DNA from: Citrobacter portucalensis
Lineage (GTDB): Bacteria; Pseudomonadota; Gammaproteobacteria; Enterobacterales; Enterobacteriaceae
NCBI RefSeq assembly: GCF_002042885.1
Contig: NZ_MVFY01000006.1
Location: forward strand, 186,001-250,000
Length of the DNA: 64,000 nt
Direction of reading: 5' to 3'
Positions 10,574-18,290 of this stretch are shown here, in pieces. Positions within the stretch are counted from its first letter, which is position 1; the number at the start of each line of letters is the position of its first letter. The position numbers and the translations under genes were made by a program. The notes under the pieces are model-generated. The model saw nothing but the letters and a program-made list of their open reading frames with translations. It ran no database searches and was not told the DNA's origin.

Positions 10574-11995
10574 ATGTCAACGAATTCTGTCACGGGAAAA
10601 TCCATTCTGTCGTTCCTGATACCGCTGGCGATAGGCGCGATCATTTGGTTTTATCCTGTTCCTGATGGTCTAACGCCTCAGGCCTGGCATATGTTCGCGA
10701 TATTTGCCGCGACCATTGCCGCCATTCTTACCCAGCCGCTCCCTTCGGGGGCGGTGATGTTGATTGCACTTTGCGTGGTTATTTTCACCAAAACGTTGCC
10801 AGAGGCAAAGGCGCTGTCAGGGTTTGCGTCCGGTACGGTATGGCTCATTTTCTGTGCCTACGTCTTGTCTCTGGGGTTTGTGACGTCAGGACTGGGGAAA
10901 CGTATCGCGTATAAAATGTTATCGCTCTTTGGCGGCAGCAGCCTGGGTATCGCTTACTCACTGGGGGTTTCCGATCTGATTATGGCCCCGGCAATGCCGT
11001 CAGTAACTGCGCGGTCCGGGGGCATAATTTTTCCCATTACTCGCTCCATCAATGATGTGTTGGGCTCCGCTCCAGGGGGAACGGGCAAGCGCATTGGTGA
11101 TTTCTTAACCATGGTGTGTTTCCAGTTTACGCCGATTACCGGGGCGATATTTCTCACCGGGATGGCGGCGAATCCGCTGGTAGCGAGCCTGGCGAAATCG
11201 TCATTGGGTATGGAGATAACCTGGGGCGGATGGTTTATTTCCGCAGTGGTCCCTGCGATGGTCTGTTTCTGTCTGATGCCGCTACTGGTCTATAAATTAT
11301 TGGATCCTGAGCTTAAGCGTACGCCAGAGGCAAAAGCGATGGGTAAGCAGGCGCTCGGTGAGCTCGGTTCGATGAGCAGCAACGAGAAAAAGGTCGCGTT
11401 TGGTTTTGTGCTGGCGTTGGTTGGCTGGGGCACCAGTTTGATTACTGGATTGTCTGCCACATCTGTCGGGCTGGGGCTGGCTGCTTATCTGTTTGCTTCG
11501 GGTGCTGTTAGCTGGAAAAGTTTGCTTAATGACCATGCAGCCTGGGATACGGTTATCTGGTTTAGCGTCATTATTAGCCTGGCGACCGGACTTGCCGATC
11601 TGGGTTTTATTAAATGGATGACAGTAAAGTTAGGCAGCGGTATTCAAGGGTTTGGTGCGATTGAGTCCTTTATTGTGCTGGGGATCCTTTACATTTATGT
11701 CCACTATCTCTTTGCTACGGCTACCGGGCACGTAGCTGCGTTGTATGCTCCTTTCGCGGCCACGGCGATCGCTGCGGGTGCACCGCCGATGATGGTCGCT
11801 ATTTGCTTCGGCATCTTTAGTAATCTGATGTGGGGGAATACCGAGTATGGTGGCGGACCTGGTCCTATTTATTTTGCCCAGGGCTATTTTGAACGACCGC
11901 GTTTTTATAAAATTAACCTCTGTGTGGTAACGGCAAATGTGATTATCATTTTTGCAGTGGGCATGCTGTGGTGGAAGCTGCTGGGATACTATTAA
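10574..11995 (+). CDS. DASS (CitT/SLC13)-family anion transporter
   Basis: A 473-residue membrane protein with about 11-14 hydrophobic helices, of the divalent-anion:Na+ symporter/antiporter family (CitT, TtdT). Recognisable pieces are the N-terminal PVPDGLTPQAWHMFAIF and the first substrate/ion hairpin DLIMAPAMPSVTARSGG, which in CitT reads PSNTARTGG. Here the Asn of the SNT motif is Val. The C-terminal re-entrant region reads NLMWGNTEYGGGPGPIYF. AAGGA stands upstream of the ATG. It is probably co-transcribed with the lyase and imports its di- or tricarboxylate substrate, or exchanges it for the product (inference). Confidence 0.88.
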   Translation: MSTNSVTGKSILSFLIPLAIGAIIWFYPVPDGLTPQAWHMFAIFAATIAAILTQPLPSGAVMLIALCVVIFTKTLPEAKALSGFASGTVWLIFCAYVLSLGFVTSGLGKRIAYKMLSLFGGSSLGIAYSLGVSDLIMAPAMPSVTARSGGIIFPITRSINDVLGSAPGGTGKRIGDFLTMVCFQFTPITGAIFLTGMAANPLVASLAKSSLGMEITWGGWFISAVVPAMVCFCLMPLLVYKLLDPELKRTPEAKAMGKQALGELGSMSSNEKKVAFGFVLALVGWGTSLITGLSATSVGLGLAAYLFASGAVSWKSLLNDHAAWDTVIWFSVIISLATGLADLGFIKWMTVKLGSGIQGFGAIESFIVLGILYIYVHYLFATATGHVAALYAPFAATAIAAGAPPMMVAICFGIFSNLMWGNTEYGGGPGPIYFAQGYFERPRFYKINLCVVTANVIIIFAVGMLWWKLLGYY

Positions 11996-12011
11996 CCGAC
12001 ACGTTTATTCG

Positions 12012-12063
12012 GCCTGCAATATACCTGACTGTAGGCCGGATAAGGTGTAAGCCGCCATCCGGT
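12012..12063. repeat. REP element before dinG
   Basis: GTAGGCCGGATAAGG to GCCGCCATCCGG, a single REP stem between the DASS gene and dinG, marking the right edge of the accessory cassette. Confidence 0.75.
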
Positions 12064-12138
12064 AATTTAAGCCAGAGCTGCGAAGCGCTTTCCAGAATGG
12101 GGGAAAAAGGTACATCCAACGCCTGAAATGTGCCACAA

Positions 12139-12158
12139 TAGTGGCTGTTTATACAGTA
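12139..12158 (+). promoter_or_regulatory. LexA (SOS) box of dinG
   Basis: The right half ATACAGTA is consensus; the left half (TAGTG) deviates from TACTG, giving an asymmetric 20-base box 14 bases before the dinG ATG, in the same place as the E. coli dinG box. It should give damage-inducible expression of dinG-ybiB. Confidence 0.8.
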
Positions 12159-12172
12159 TTTCAGGTTTTCTC

Positions 12173-14323
12173 ATGGCACTTACGGCTGCGCTAAAAGCGC
12201 AAATCGCCGCCTGGTACAAGGCGCTTCAGGAACAGATCCCCGACTTTATCCCCCGTGCGCCGCAGCGGCAGATGATTGCTGACGTCGCGAAAACGCTCTC
12301 CGGGGAAGAAGGGCGGCATCTGGCGATTGAAGCACCGACCGGAGTGGGGAAAACCCTGTCGTATCTGATTCCCGGTATTGCCATCGCGCGCGAAGAACAA
12401 AAAACGCTGGTGGTCAGTACCGCCAACGTCGCTTTGCAGGACCAGATCTACAGCAAAGATTTACCGCTGCTGCGCAAAATTATCCCCGACCTGCGTTTTA
12501 CCGCTGCGTTTGGTCGCGGACGCTATGTCTGCCCGCGTAACTTAGCGGCGCTGGCCAGCACTGAACCCAATCAGCAGGATCTGCTGGCTTTTCTCGACGA
12601 TGAACTGACGCCCAACAACCAGGAAGAACAAAAGCGCTGCGCCAGGCTAAAAGGCGATCTCGACAGCTACAAGTGGGACGGGCTGCGCGACCACACCGAT
12701 ATCGCTATCGACGACGGACTCTGGCAGCGTCTGAGCACCGATAAAGCCAGCTGTCTGAATCGCAACTGTCACTACTATCGTGAATGCCCTTTTTTTGTCG
12801 CCCGCCGGGAGATTCAGGAAGCTGAAGTGGTCGTGGCTAATCATGCGCTGGTAATGGCGGCCATGGAAAGCGAAGCCGTTTTGCCGGAGCCGAAAAACCT
12901 GTTGCTGGTACTTGATGAAGGCCACCATTTGCCGGATGTCGCGCGCGATGCGCTGGAGATGAGCGCAGAAATCAGCGCCCCCTGGTATCGACTTCAGTTG
13001 GATCTATTTTGCAAATTAGTGGCTACCTGCCTGGAGCAGTTTCGCCCGAAGACCACGCCGCCACTGGCAAATGCCGAGCGTCTGAACGGTCACTGTGAGG
13101 AACTGTATGAGCTGATTTCATCGCTCAATAACATTCTTAATCTGTATATGCCCGCTACCCAGGAGGCAGAACACCGCTTCGCGATGGGCGAATTGCCTAC
13201 GGAAGTGATGGAGATTTGTCAGCGTCTGGCAAAGCTAACAGAAATGCTGCGCGGTCTGGCGGAACTGTTCCTCAACGATCTCAGCGAAAAAACCGGCACT
13301 CACGATATCGTGCGTCTGCATCGGGTTATTTTGCAGATGAACCGGGCGCTGGGCATGTTTAAGGCGCAAAGCAAACTGTGGCGGCTGGCATCGCTCGCGC
13401 AATCGTCAGGCGCGCCGGTGAGTAAATGGGCGACGCGCGAGGTGCGTGACGGGCAGATCCACGTCTGGTTCCACTGCGTGGGGATCCGTGTGAGCGATCA
13501 GCTCGAACGACTGCTGTGGCGTAGCGTCCCGCATATTATTGTCACTTCCGCAACGCTGCGCTCGCTCAACAGCTTCTCGCGTTTGCAGGAGATGAGCGGT
13601 CTGAAAGAAAAAGCAGGGGACCGGTTTGTCGCGCTGGATTCACCGTTTAATCACGTTGAACAGGGCAAAATCGTCATTCCGCAGATGCGCTACGAACCGT
13701 TAATTGATAACGAAGAGCAGCATATCGCGGAAATGGCCGCCTATTTTCGCGAACAGCTGGAGAGTAAAAAGCATCAGGGCATGCTGGTACTCTTTGCCAG
13801 CGGTCGCGCGATGCAGCGTTTTCTTGAGCATGTTACCGATCTGCGCCTGCTGTTGCTGGTGCAGGGCGATCAGCCGCGCTACCGTCTGGTGGAGTTGCAC
13901 CGCAAACGGGTGACCAACGGCGAGCGCAGTGTGCTGGTTGGGCTGCAATCTTTTGCTGAAGGTCTGGACTTGAAAGGCGACCTGCTGACTCAGGTGCATA
14001 TTCACAAAATTGCTTTTCCGCCTATCGACAGCCCGGTGGTGATCACCGAGGGCGAGTGGTTGAAAAGTCTGAACCGCTACCCCTTCGAGGTGCAGAGCTT
14101 GCCTGCGGCGTCATTCAATTTGATCCAGCAGGTTGGGCGACTCATCCGTAGCCATGGCTGCTGGGGAGAAGTGGTTATTTATGACAAGCGTTTATTGACC
14201 AAAAGCTATGGCAAGCGTTTACTGAACGCGTTACCCATATTTCCGATAGAGCAACCTGCTGTGCCAGACGTTATAGTAAAACCAAAAGAAAAAGCGAAAC
14301 CCACGCGCCGCCGTCGGCGTTAA
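12173..14323 (+). CDS. dinG: DinG, SOS-induced iron-sulfur DNA helicase
   Basis: A 716-residue XPD-like superfamily 2 helicase, the same length as E. coli DinG. Walker A is APTGVGKT (about residue 50); the four cluster cysteines are in GRGRYVCPRN (about 120) and SCLNRNCHYYRECPF (about 194-205); the DEAH-type box reads LDEGHH. Later motifs include SATLRS and QQVGRLIRS. It unwinds DNA 5' to 3' and removes R-loops. The start is the ATG at 12173 (MALTAALKAQ, as in E. coli); the in-frame upstream start at 12128 would translate through the LexA box. ybiB follows after 29 bases. Confidence 0.96.
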   Translation: MALTAALKAQIAAWYKALQEQIPDFIPRAPQRQMIADVAKTLSGEEGRHLAIEAPTGVGKTLSYLIPGIAIAREEQKTLVVSTANVALQDQIYSKDLPLLRKIIPDLRFTAAFGRGRYVCPRNLAALASTEPNQQDLLAFLDDELTPNNQEEQKRCARLKGDLDSYKWDGLRDHTDIAIDDGLWQRLSTDKASCLNRNCHYYRECPFFVARREIQEAEVVVANHALVMAAMESEAVLPEPKNLLLVLDEGHHLPDVARDALEMSAEISAPWYRLQLDLFCKLVATCLEQFRPKTTPPLANAERLNGHCEELYELISSLNNILNLYMPATQEAEHRFAMGELPTEVMEICQRLAKLTEMLRGLAELFLNDLSEKTGTHDIVRLHRVILQMNRALGMFKAQSKLWRLASLAQSSGAPVSKWATREVRDGQIHVWFHCVGIRVSDQLERLLWRSVPHIIVTSATLRSLNSFSRLQEMSGLKEKAGDRFVALDSPFNHVEQGKIVIPQMRYEPLIDNEEQHIAEMAAYFREQLESKKHQGMLVLFASGRAMQRFLEHVTDLRLLLLVQGDQPRYRLVELHRKRVTNGERSVLVGLQSFAEGLDLKGDLLTQVHIHKIAFPPIDSPVVITEGEWLKSLNRYPFEVQSLPAASFNLIQQVGRLIRSHGCWGEVVIYDKRLLTKSYGKRLLNALPIFPIEQPAVPDVIVKPKEKAKPTRRRRR

Positions 14324-14352
14324 CGATGCGAGCAACAGGCAAGGAGTTATCG

Positions 14353-15321
14353 ATGGATTACCGCAAAATCATTAAAGAGATTGGGCGAGGAAAAAATCAC
14401 GCGCGTGACCTGGATAAGGATACTGCTCGCGGACTGTATACCCATATGATGAACGGCGACGTACCTGACCTTGAGATGGGAGGGGTACTGATTGCGCTAC
14501 GTATCAAGGGCGAAGGTGAAGCGGAGATGCTGGGCTTTTACGAAGCGATGCAAAACCACACCATTCGCCTGACTCCGCCGGTAACCAAACCCATGCCGAT
14601 TGTCATTCCCAGCTACAATGGCGCGCGCAAGCAGGCGAATTTGACTCCGCTGCTGGCGATTTTACTGCATAAACTCGGTTTTCCGGTGGTGGTGCACGGC
14701 GTCAGCGAGGATCCAACCCGCGTACTGACTGAAACCATTTTCGAACTGATGGGGATTACGCCAACGCTGCATGCCGGGCAGGCGCAGGCAAAGCTGGATG
14801 GTCATGAGCCGGTGTTTATTCCGGTGAGCGCGCTGTGCCCTCCGCTGGAGAAACAGCTGGCGATGCGCTGGCGCATGGGGGTGCGTAACAGTGCACATAC
14901 GCTGGCTAAATTAGCCACGCCGTTTGCTGAAGATGCCGCGCTGCGTCTTTCCAGCGTGTCCCACCCGGAATATGTTTCGCGCGTGGCGAAGTTCTTCGGC
15001 GATATCGGTGGGCGCGGCCTGTTGATGCATGGTACCGAGGGCGAAGTGTATGCCAACCCGCAGCGCTGCCCGCAGATAAGCCTGATAGATTCATCCGGTG
15101 TGCGAGTGCTACAAGACCGACAGAGCGAGATGCCTGACGAGCCGGTACCGCTACCGGTAGCAAAAGATCCGGAAACCACCGCGCGCTGGATTGAGCGTTG
15201 TCTGGCTGGCAGTGAGCCTGTTCCGGCATCGTTGAAAATCCAGATGGCCTGCTGCCTGGTGGCAACCGGTGAGTCCGCCTCACTGGCTGAAGGACTTGCC
15301 CGCGTCGAGCAAAGTTTCTAA
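14353..15321 (+). CDS. ybiB: YbiB, TrpD2-fold nucleic-acid-binding protein
   Basis: A 322-residue member of the anthranilate phosphoribosyltransferase-like TrpD2 group. Visible are GEMGG-type regions (PDLEMGGVLIALRIKGEGEAEMLGFYEAM), IPSYNGARKQANLTPLLA and RNSAHTLAKLATPF. E. coli YbiB binds nucleic acids without sequence preference rather than acting in tryptophan synthesis, and is SOS-induced with dinG. The ATG at 14353 has an AAGGAG ribosome site 12 bases upstream; the upstream in-frame start at 14326 lacks one. It forms an operon with dinG and ends at a hairpin. Confidence 0.94.
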   Translation: MDYRKIIKEIGRGKNHARDLDKDTARGLYTHMMNGDVPDLEMGGVLIALRIKGEGEAEMLGFYEAMQNHTIRLTPPVTKPMPIVIPSYNGARKQANLTPLLAILLHKLGFPVVVHGVSEDPTRVLTETIFELMGITPTLHAGQAQAKLDGHEPVFIPVSALCPPLEKQLAMRWRMGVRNSAHTLAKLATPFAEDAALRLSSVSHPEYVSRVAKFFGDIGGRGLLMHGTEGEVYANPQRCPQISLIDSSGVRVLQDRQSEMPDEPVPLPVAKDPETTARWIERCLAGSEPVPASLKIQMACCLVATGESASLAEGLARVEQSF

Positions 15322-15334
15322 ACCATTTGTTATC

Positions 15335-15374
15335 CCGACGGGCCTGTTGCCTGGCCTGTCGGTTCTCTCTTTTA
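15335..15374 (+). terminator. Intrinsic terminator after dinG-ybiB
   Basis: CCGACGGGCC pairs with GGCCTGTCGG (one G-T pair) over an 8-base loop, followed by TTCTCTCTTTT, 13 bases after the ybiB stop. Confidence 0.75.
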
Positions 15375-15483
15375 GGCAATGTGAAATTTCTGCACGTTTA
15401 TTGACCTCCAGCGCACCGTGGCGCAGCATAGTTTGTTGAAAAATAAGAAACACAACAAACACGCGACACAACAGGAGATAACA

Positions 15484-16569
15484 ATGAACAGTGGACATCG
15501 CTTCCATGTGCCAACGCTGCACGCCTTTATCCAGGCCGTTTTTCATCAGATGGGAAGCAATGATCAGGAGGCGCGGCTGGTGGCCGACCATCTGATAGCC
15601 TCTAACCTCGCCGGTCACGACTCCCATGGCATCGGTATGATCCCAAGCTATATTCGTTCATTCTCGCAGGGGCATCTGCAGATCAACCGTCATGCCAAAG
15701 TGGTAAAGGATGTGGGGGCGGTGATTACGCTTGACGGCGACTGTGCGTTTGGTCAGGTGGCGGCGCACGAGGCAATCACGCTTGGAATCGAAAAAGCGCG
15801 TCAGTACGGAATCGCTGCCGTGGCATTACATAATTCGCACCATATCGGCCGTATTGGCTACTGGGCGGAGCAATGTGCGGCGGCAGGTTTTGTCTCGGTA
15901 CACTTTGTGAATGTGGTGGGGATCCCGATGGTCGCACCGTTTCATGGGCGCGATAGCCGTTTTGGCACCAATCCTTTCTGCGTCGTGTTTCCACGTAAAA
16001 ATACCTTCCCACTGTTGCTGGACTATGCAACCAGCGCCATCGCGTTTGGCAAAACCCGTGTGGCATGGCATAAGGGCGAGCCGGTGGCTCCAGGATGCCT
16101 GATTGATGTGGCGGGTGTTCCCACTACCGATCCTGCGGTAATGCAGGTTTCTCCGCTGGGGTCGTTGCTGACCTTTGCCGAGCACAAGGGGTATGCGCTG
16201 GCGGCGATGTGCGAAATTATGGGCGGTGCGCTTTCTGGCGGTAAAACCACACATGAAGAGAGCCTGCAGACCAGCGCGGACGCCATCATTAACTGTATGA
16301 CCACCATCATTATGAATCCACAACTGTTCGGCGCGCCGGACTGCGACAACCAGGTCGCGGCATTTGCTGAGTGGGTGAAAGCGTCGCCGCATGCTGAAGA
16401 TGCCCCGATCCTGTTGCCTGGGGAGTGGGAGGTGAATACTCGCGAGGAACGGCTGGAACACGGTATTCCGCTGGATGCCGGAAGTTGGCAAGCGATTTGT
16501 GAGGCGGCACTGCAAATTGGGATGCCAGACGCCGTGTTGCAGGAATTCTGTCAACGGCTGAAACAATAG
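15484..16569 (+). CDS. hcxB: YbiC/HcxB, NAD(P)H-dependent hydroxycarboxylate dehydrogenase
   Basis: A 361-residue member of the malate/L-lactate dehydrogenase (Ldh2) family, equal in length to E. coli YbiC. Typical segments are NLAGHDSHGIGMIPSY (catalytic His region, about 45-60), NSHHIGRIGYWAEQCA (about 120) and GRDSRFGTNPF, where the nucleotide and substrate bind. E. coli YbiC reduces 2-oxoacids such as 2-oxoglutarate or phenylpyruvate to 2-hydroxy acids. The ATG at 15484 follows AGGAGA; the longer in-frame ORF starting at 15418 has no ribosome site and no matching sequence in E. coli. Confidence 0.94.
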   Translation: MNSGHRFHVPTLHAFIQAVFHQMGSNDQEARLVADHLIASNLAGHDSHGIGMIPSYIRSFSQGHLQINRHAKVVKDVGAVITLDGDCAFGQVAAHEAITLGIEKARQYGIAAVALHNSHHIGRIGYWAEQCAAAGFVSVHFVNVVGIPMVAPFHGRDSRFGTNPFCVVFPRKNTFPLLLDYATSAIAFGKTRVAWHKGEPVAPGCLIDVAGVPTTDPAVMQVSPLGSLLTFAEHKGYALAAMCEIMGGALSGGKTTHEESLQTSADAIINCMTTIIMNPQLFGAPDCDNQVAAFAEWVKASPHAEDAPILLPGEWEVNTREERLEHGIPLDAGSWQAICEAALQIGMPDAVLQEFCQRLKQ

Positions 16570-16571
16570 GC

Positions 16572-16601
16572 AAAAAAAAGCCCGTCCAGTGGCGGACGGG
16601 C
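16572..16601 (-). terminator. Intrinsic terminator of ybiJ
   Basis: On the reverse strand GCCCGTCC and GGACGGGC pair around a 6-base loop and run into eight T residues. It also lies directly after the ybiC stop and may act on both convergent genes, though the T-run favours ybiJ. Confidence 0.85.
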
Positions 16602-16666
16602 AAACAAAGGGTAACAAACAGGGTCAATGAGGGTTGGAGCATTGGGTCGTACAGGTAATCTTTCGG

Positions 16667-16927
16667 TTATTTATAGATAACCGCGGTGCCGCTCATTTTA
16701 TCTTTGCCGATAGCGGAAGTGATGCTGTACCCAGTTGCGCCAGCAGCATTCGCTTTCTCAGCCAGTTTGGCTTCCAGGCCGTCCAGCGTAGTGGCGCCGT
16801 CAGCAGATACCACACCAATTTTGTTCATGTTTTGCGCCTGAGTAGAGGAAACCGGCTCGGCAGCGAAAACGCCAAATGACAGGGTGGACAGGGCGATGGC
16901 AGCAACAGCAAATTTGATATTTTTCAT
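16667..16927 (-). CDS. ybiJ: YbiJ, periplasmic DUF1471 (YhcN/BhsA-like) stress protein
   Basis: An 86-residue secreted protein with a signal peptide (about residues 1-22, cut after VFA in SFGVFAAEP) and a DUF1471 domain: KIGVVSADGATTLDGLEAKLAEKANAAGATGYSI, ending GTAVIYK. Same length and sequence as E. coli YbiJ. Members of this family respond to stress and affect biofilm and surface traits. A CRP-like site lies about 65 bases upstream of the ATG. It is a paralogue of mcbA, 4 kb away on the same strand. Confidence 0.93.
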   Translation of the reverse strand: MKNIKFAVAAIALSTLSFGVFAAEPVSSTQAQNMNKIGVVSADGATTLDGLEAKLAEKANAAGATGYSITSAIGKDKMSGTAVIYK

Positions 16928-17227
16928 GATTAATCTCTCGCAGGGTTGTTCTGTTAGTCAGTGTTCTTTAAGAAGACGTTGTTCCGTCGATGTGATAAGT
17001 ATCACGTTTTTTTTGGTGAGAGAAAATCGAATAGAATTGACGACATCAATCAAAAAAATTGAATGACAAATAACTTATTGAATATTAATAAATTCGAGTG
17101 AGGGATTTACAGTTCTTGTCATTGCGCTTTACAGAGAAGGCGACAACGGCACATTTTGCTACACAGGGTGCAAAAAAGCGTGCTCGTAAAGGAAATCGTA
17201 TGCGCTGAAACTTTTGGTAAAGATAAG
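16928..17227. other. 300-base ybiI-ybiJ intergenic region
   Basis: An AT-rich gap that holds the ybiJ promoter region with the CRP-like site at 16991-17006 and T- and A-rich tracts at 17006-17060. The half nearer ybiI (17100-17227) shows no coding signal; short ORFs there do not resemble any protein. Confidence 0.6.
16991..17006. promoter_or_regulatory. CRP-like binding site upstream of ybiJ
   Basis: TGTGATAAGTATCACG matches the CRP half-sites TGTGA-N6-TCACA at 9 of 10 positions and lies about 65 bases before the ybiJ ATG. Confidence 0.55.
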
Positions 17228-17494
17228 TCAACGTAGCTGGCTATCTTTCGAACCTCTGCGATTATATCCTGAAAATGATGTGATATGTGAATCTTTATCC
17301 TGTTGGCAAGTGATGCACAAGCGTACCCCTGGCACGGCCTCACGTCTGGCCTGAGGGATAGGATTGCCGCATTCTTCGCATTCATACAGACTTTCCCCCG
17401 TCGGTAACTCACCGCGAGCGCGGGCAACAGCATCTTCAATAGTATTGTTGATCTGTTCGTTAACCGCGTCGTCATTTGCCCATCCGGATGCCAT
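17228..17494 (-). CDS. ybiI: YbiI, DksA/TraR-type zinc-finger protein
   Basis: An 88-residue protein with the C4 zinc finger CEECGNPIPQARREAVPGV ... CITC of the DksA/TraR family (residues about 38-61), preceded by a short acidic helix and followed by the conserved tail GYNRRGSKDSQLR. Same length as E. coli YbiI. The start is the ATG at 17494, right after a strong AGGAGGT; the longer frame back to 17557 is not used. It lacks the long coiled-coil of DksA. It may act on RNA polymerase, but this is not shown. It follows ybiX closely (75 bases). Confidence 0.93.
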   Translation of the reverse strand: MASGWANDDAVNEQINNTIEDAVARARGELPTGESLYECEECGNPIPQARREAVPGVRLCITCQQDKDSHITSFSGYNRRGSKDSQLR

Positions 17495-17569
17495 GTGTAC
17501 CTCCTGCTGATGTCTACAGACTAAGTATAGCGAAGGTGATGGTTGAAAAACGACCACGCGCTAGCAGTA

Positions 17570-18247
17570 TCAGATTTCAGACCATTCGCGCAGCAGGTTA
17601 TGGTAGAGATTGAGTAATGACAGGATCTCGCTGCTCTCCCCATCGCGAGCCTTCAGGGATTGAATGTTTTTATCCAGTTCAAAAAGCATGGCGCGATTTT
17701 TGTCGTCACGGACCATCGACTGTATCCACATAAAAGACGCCACACGAACGCCATGGGTCACTGGCGTAACGCAATGTAGGCTGCTGGAAGGGTAAAGCAC
17801 CAGATCGCCTGCCGGAAGCTTCACCGCATGCTGGCCGTAAGTATCATTGACCAGCAGTTCTCCCCCTTCATAATCATTCGGGTTACTCAGGAATAAAGTT
17901 GCGGAAAGGTCCGTGCGCATCCAGCCGTTTTGCGGATGGCTACGCACCGCACCGTCAACGTGAAAACCGTAGGTCTCGTTGTCCTGGTAGCGATTAAACA
18001 GCGGTGTGGAGAGCGTTTTCGGTAGTGCTGCGGCGAAGAAAAGCGCGCTGTTATTTACCGCAGTCTGTACCGCCTGTTGTAAAACGCCGTAGCGTTCACT
18101 TTGCGTATTCACCTGCTGGTTGTTTTTAACCTGCGCCCCCTGAGCGCCGGTGGTTGCGCGGCCATCAACCCAGTCGGCAGCGTCCAGTTGTTCGCGAAAC
18201 CAGGCTACATCCTGCGCCGACAGAACGCCGGGAATGTGGTACATCAT
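17570..18247 (-). CDS. ybiX: YbiX, Fe(II)/2-oxoglutarate PKHD-type hydroxylase
   Basis: A 225-residue dioxygenase of the PKHD family, same length as E. coli YbiX. Metal ligands are in [11 protein letters not shown] (His and Asp, about 96-98) and [10 protein letters not shown] (distal His, about 157), with [10 protein letters not shown] as the 2-oxoglutarate-binding Arg region. The substrate is unknown. It follows the siderophore receptor gene fiu on the same strand with 43 bases between, and is probably expressed with it under Fur. Confidence 0.94.
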   Translation of the reverse strand: MMYHIPGVLSAQDVAWFREQLDAADWVDGRATTGAQGAQVKNNQQVNTQSERYGVLQQAVQTAVNNSALFFAAALPKTLSTPLFNRYQDNETYGFHVDGAVRSHPQNGWMRTDLSATLFLSNPNDYEGGELLVNDTYGQHAVKLPAGDLVLYPSSSLHCVTPVTHGVRVASFMWIQSMVRDDKNRAMLFELDKNIQSLKARDGESSEILSLLNLYHNLLREWSEI

Positions 18248-18264
18248 CAGTGTTTCTCCTGAAA

Positions 18265-18282
18265 GTGGGGCTTACGCCCCAC
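18265..18282 (-). other. Hairpin between fiu and ybiX
   Basis: GTGGGGC and GCCCCAC pair around a 4-base loop, nine bases after the fiu stop and just before the ybiX ribosome site (AGGAGA). It may act as an attenuator or stabiliser setting the ratio of receptor to hydroxylase. Confidence 0.55.
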
Positions 18283-18290
18283 GCGATGGA

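Noticed and set aside
12128-12172. Upstream start for dinG
   Set aside because: The 15 extra codons cover the LexA box and are not in E. coli DinG; the ATG at 12173 is preferred.
15826-16617. Open frame of 263 codons on the minus strand
   Set aside because: Antisense to ybiC and its terminator; sequence is not protein-like.
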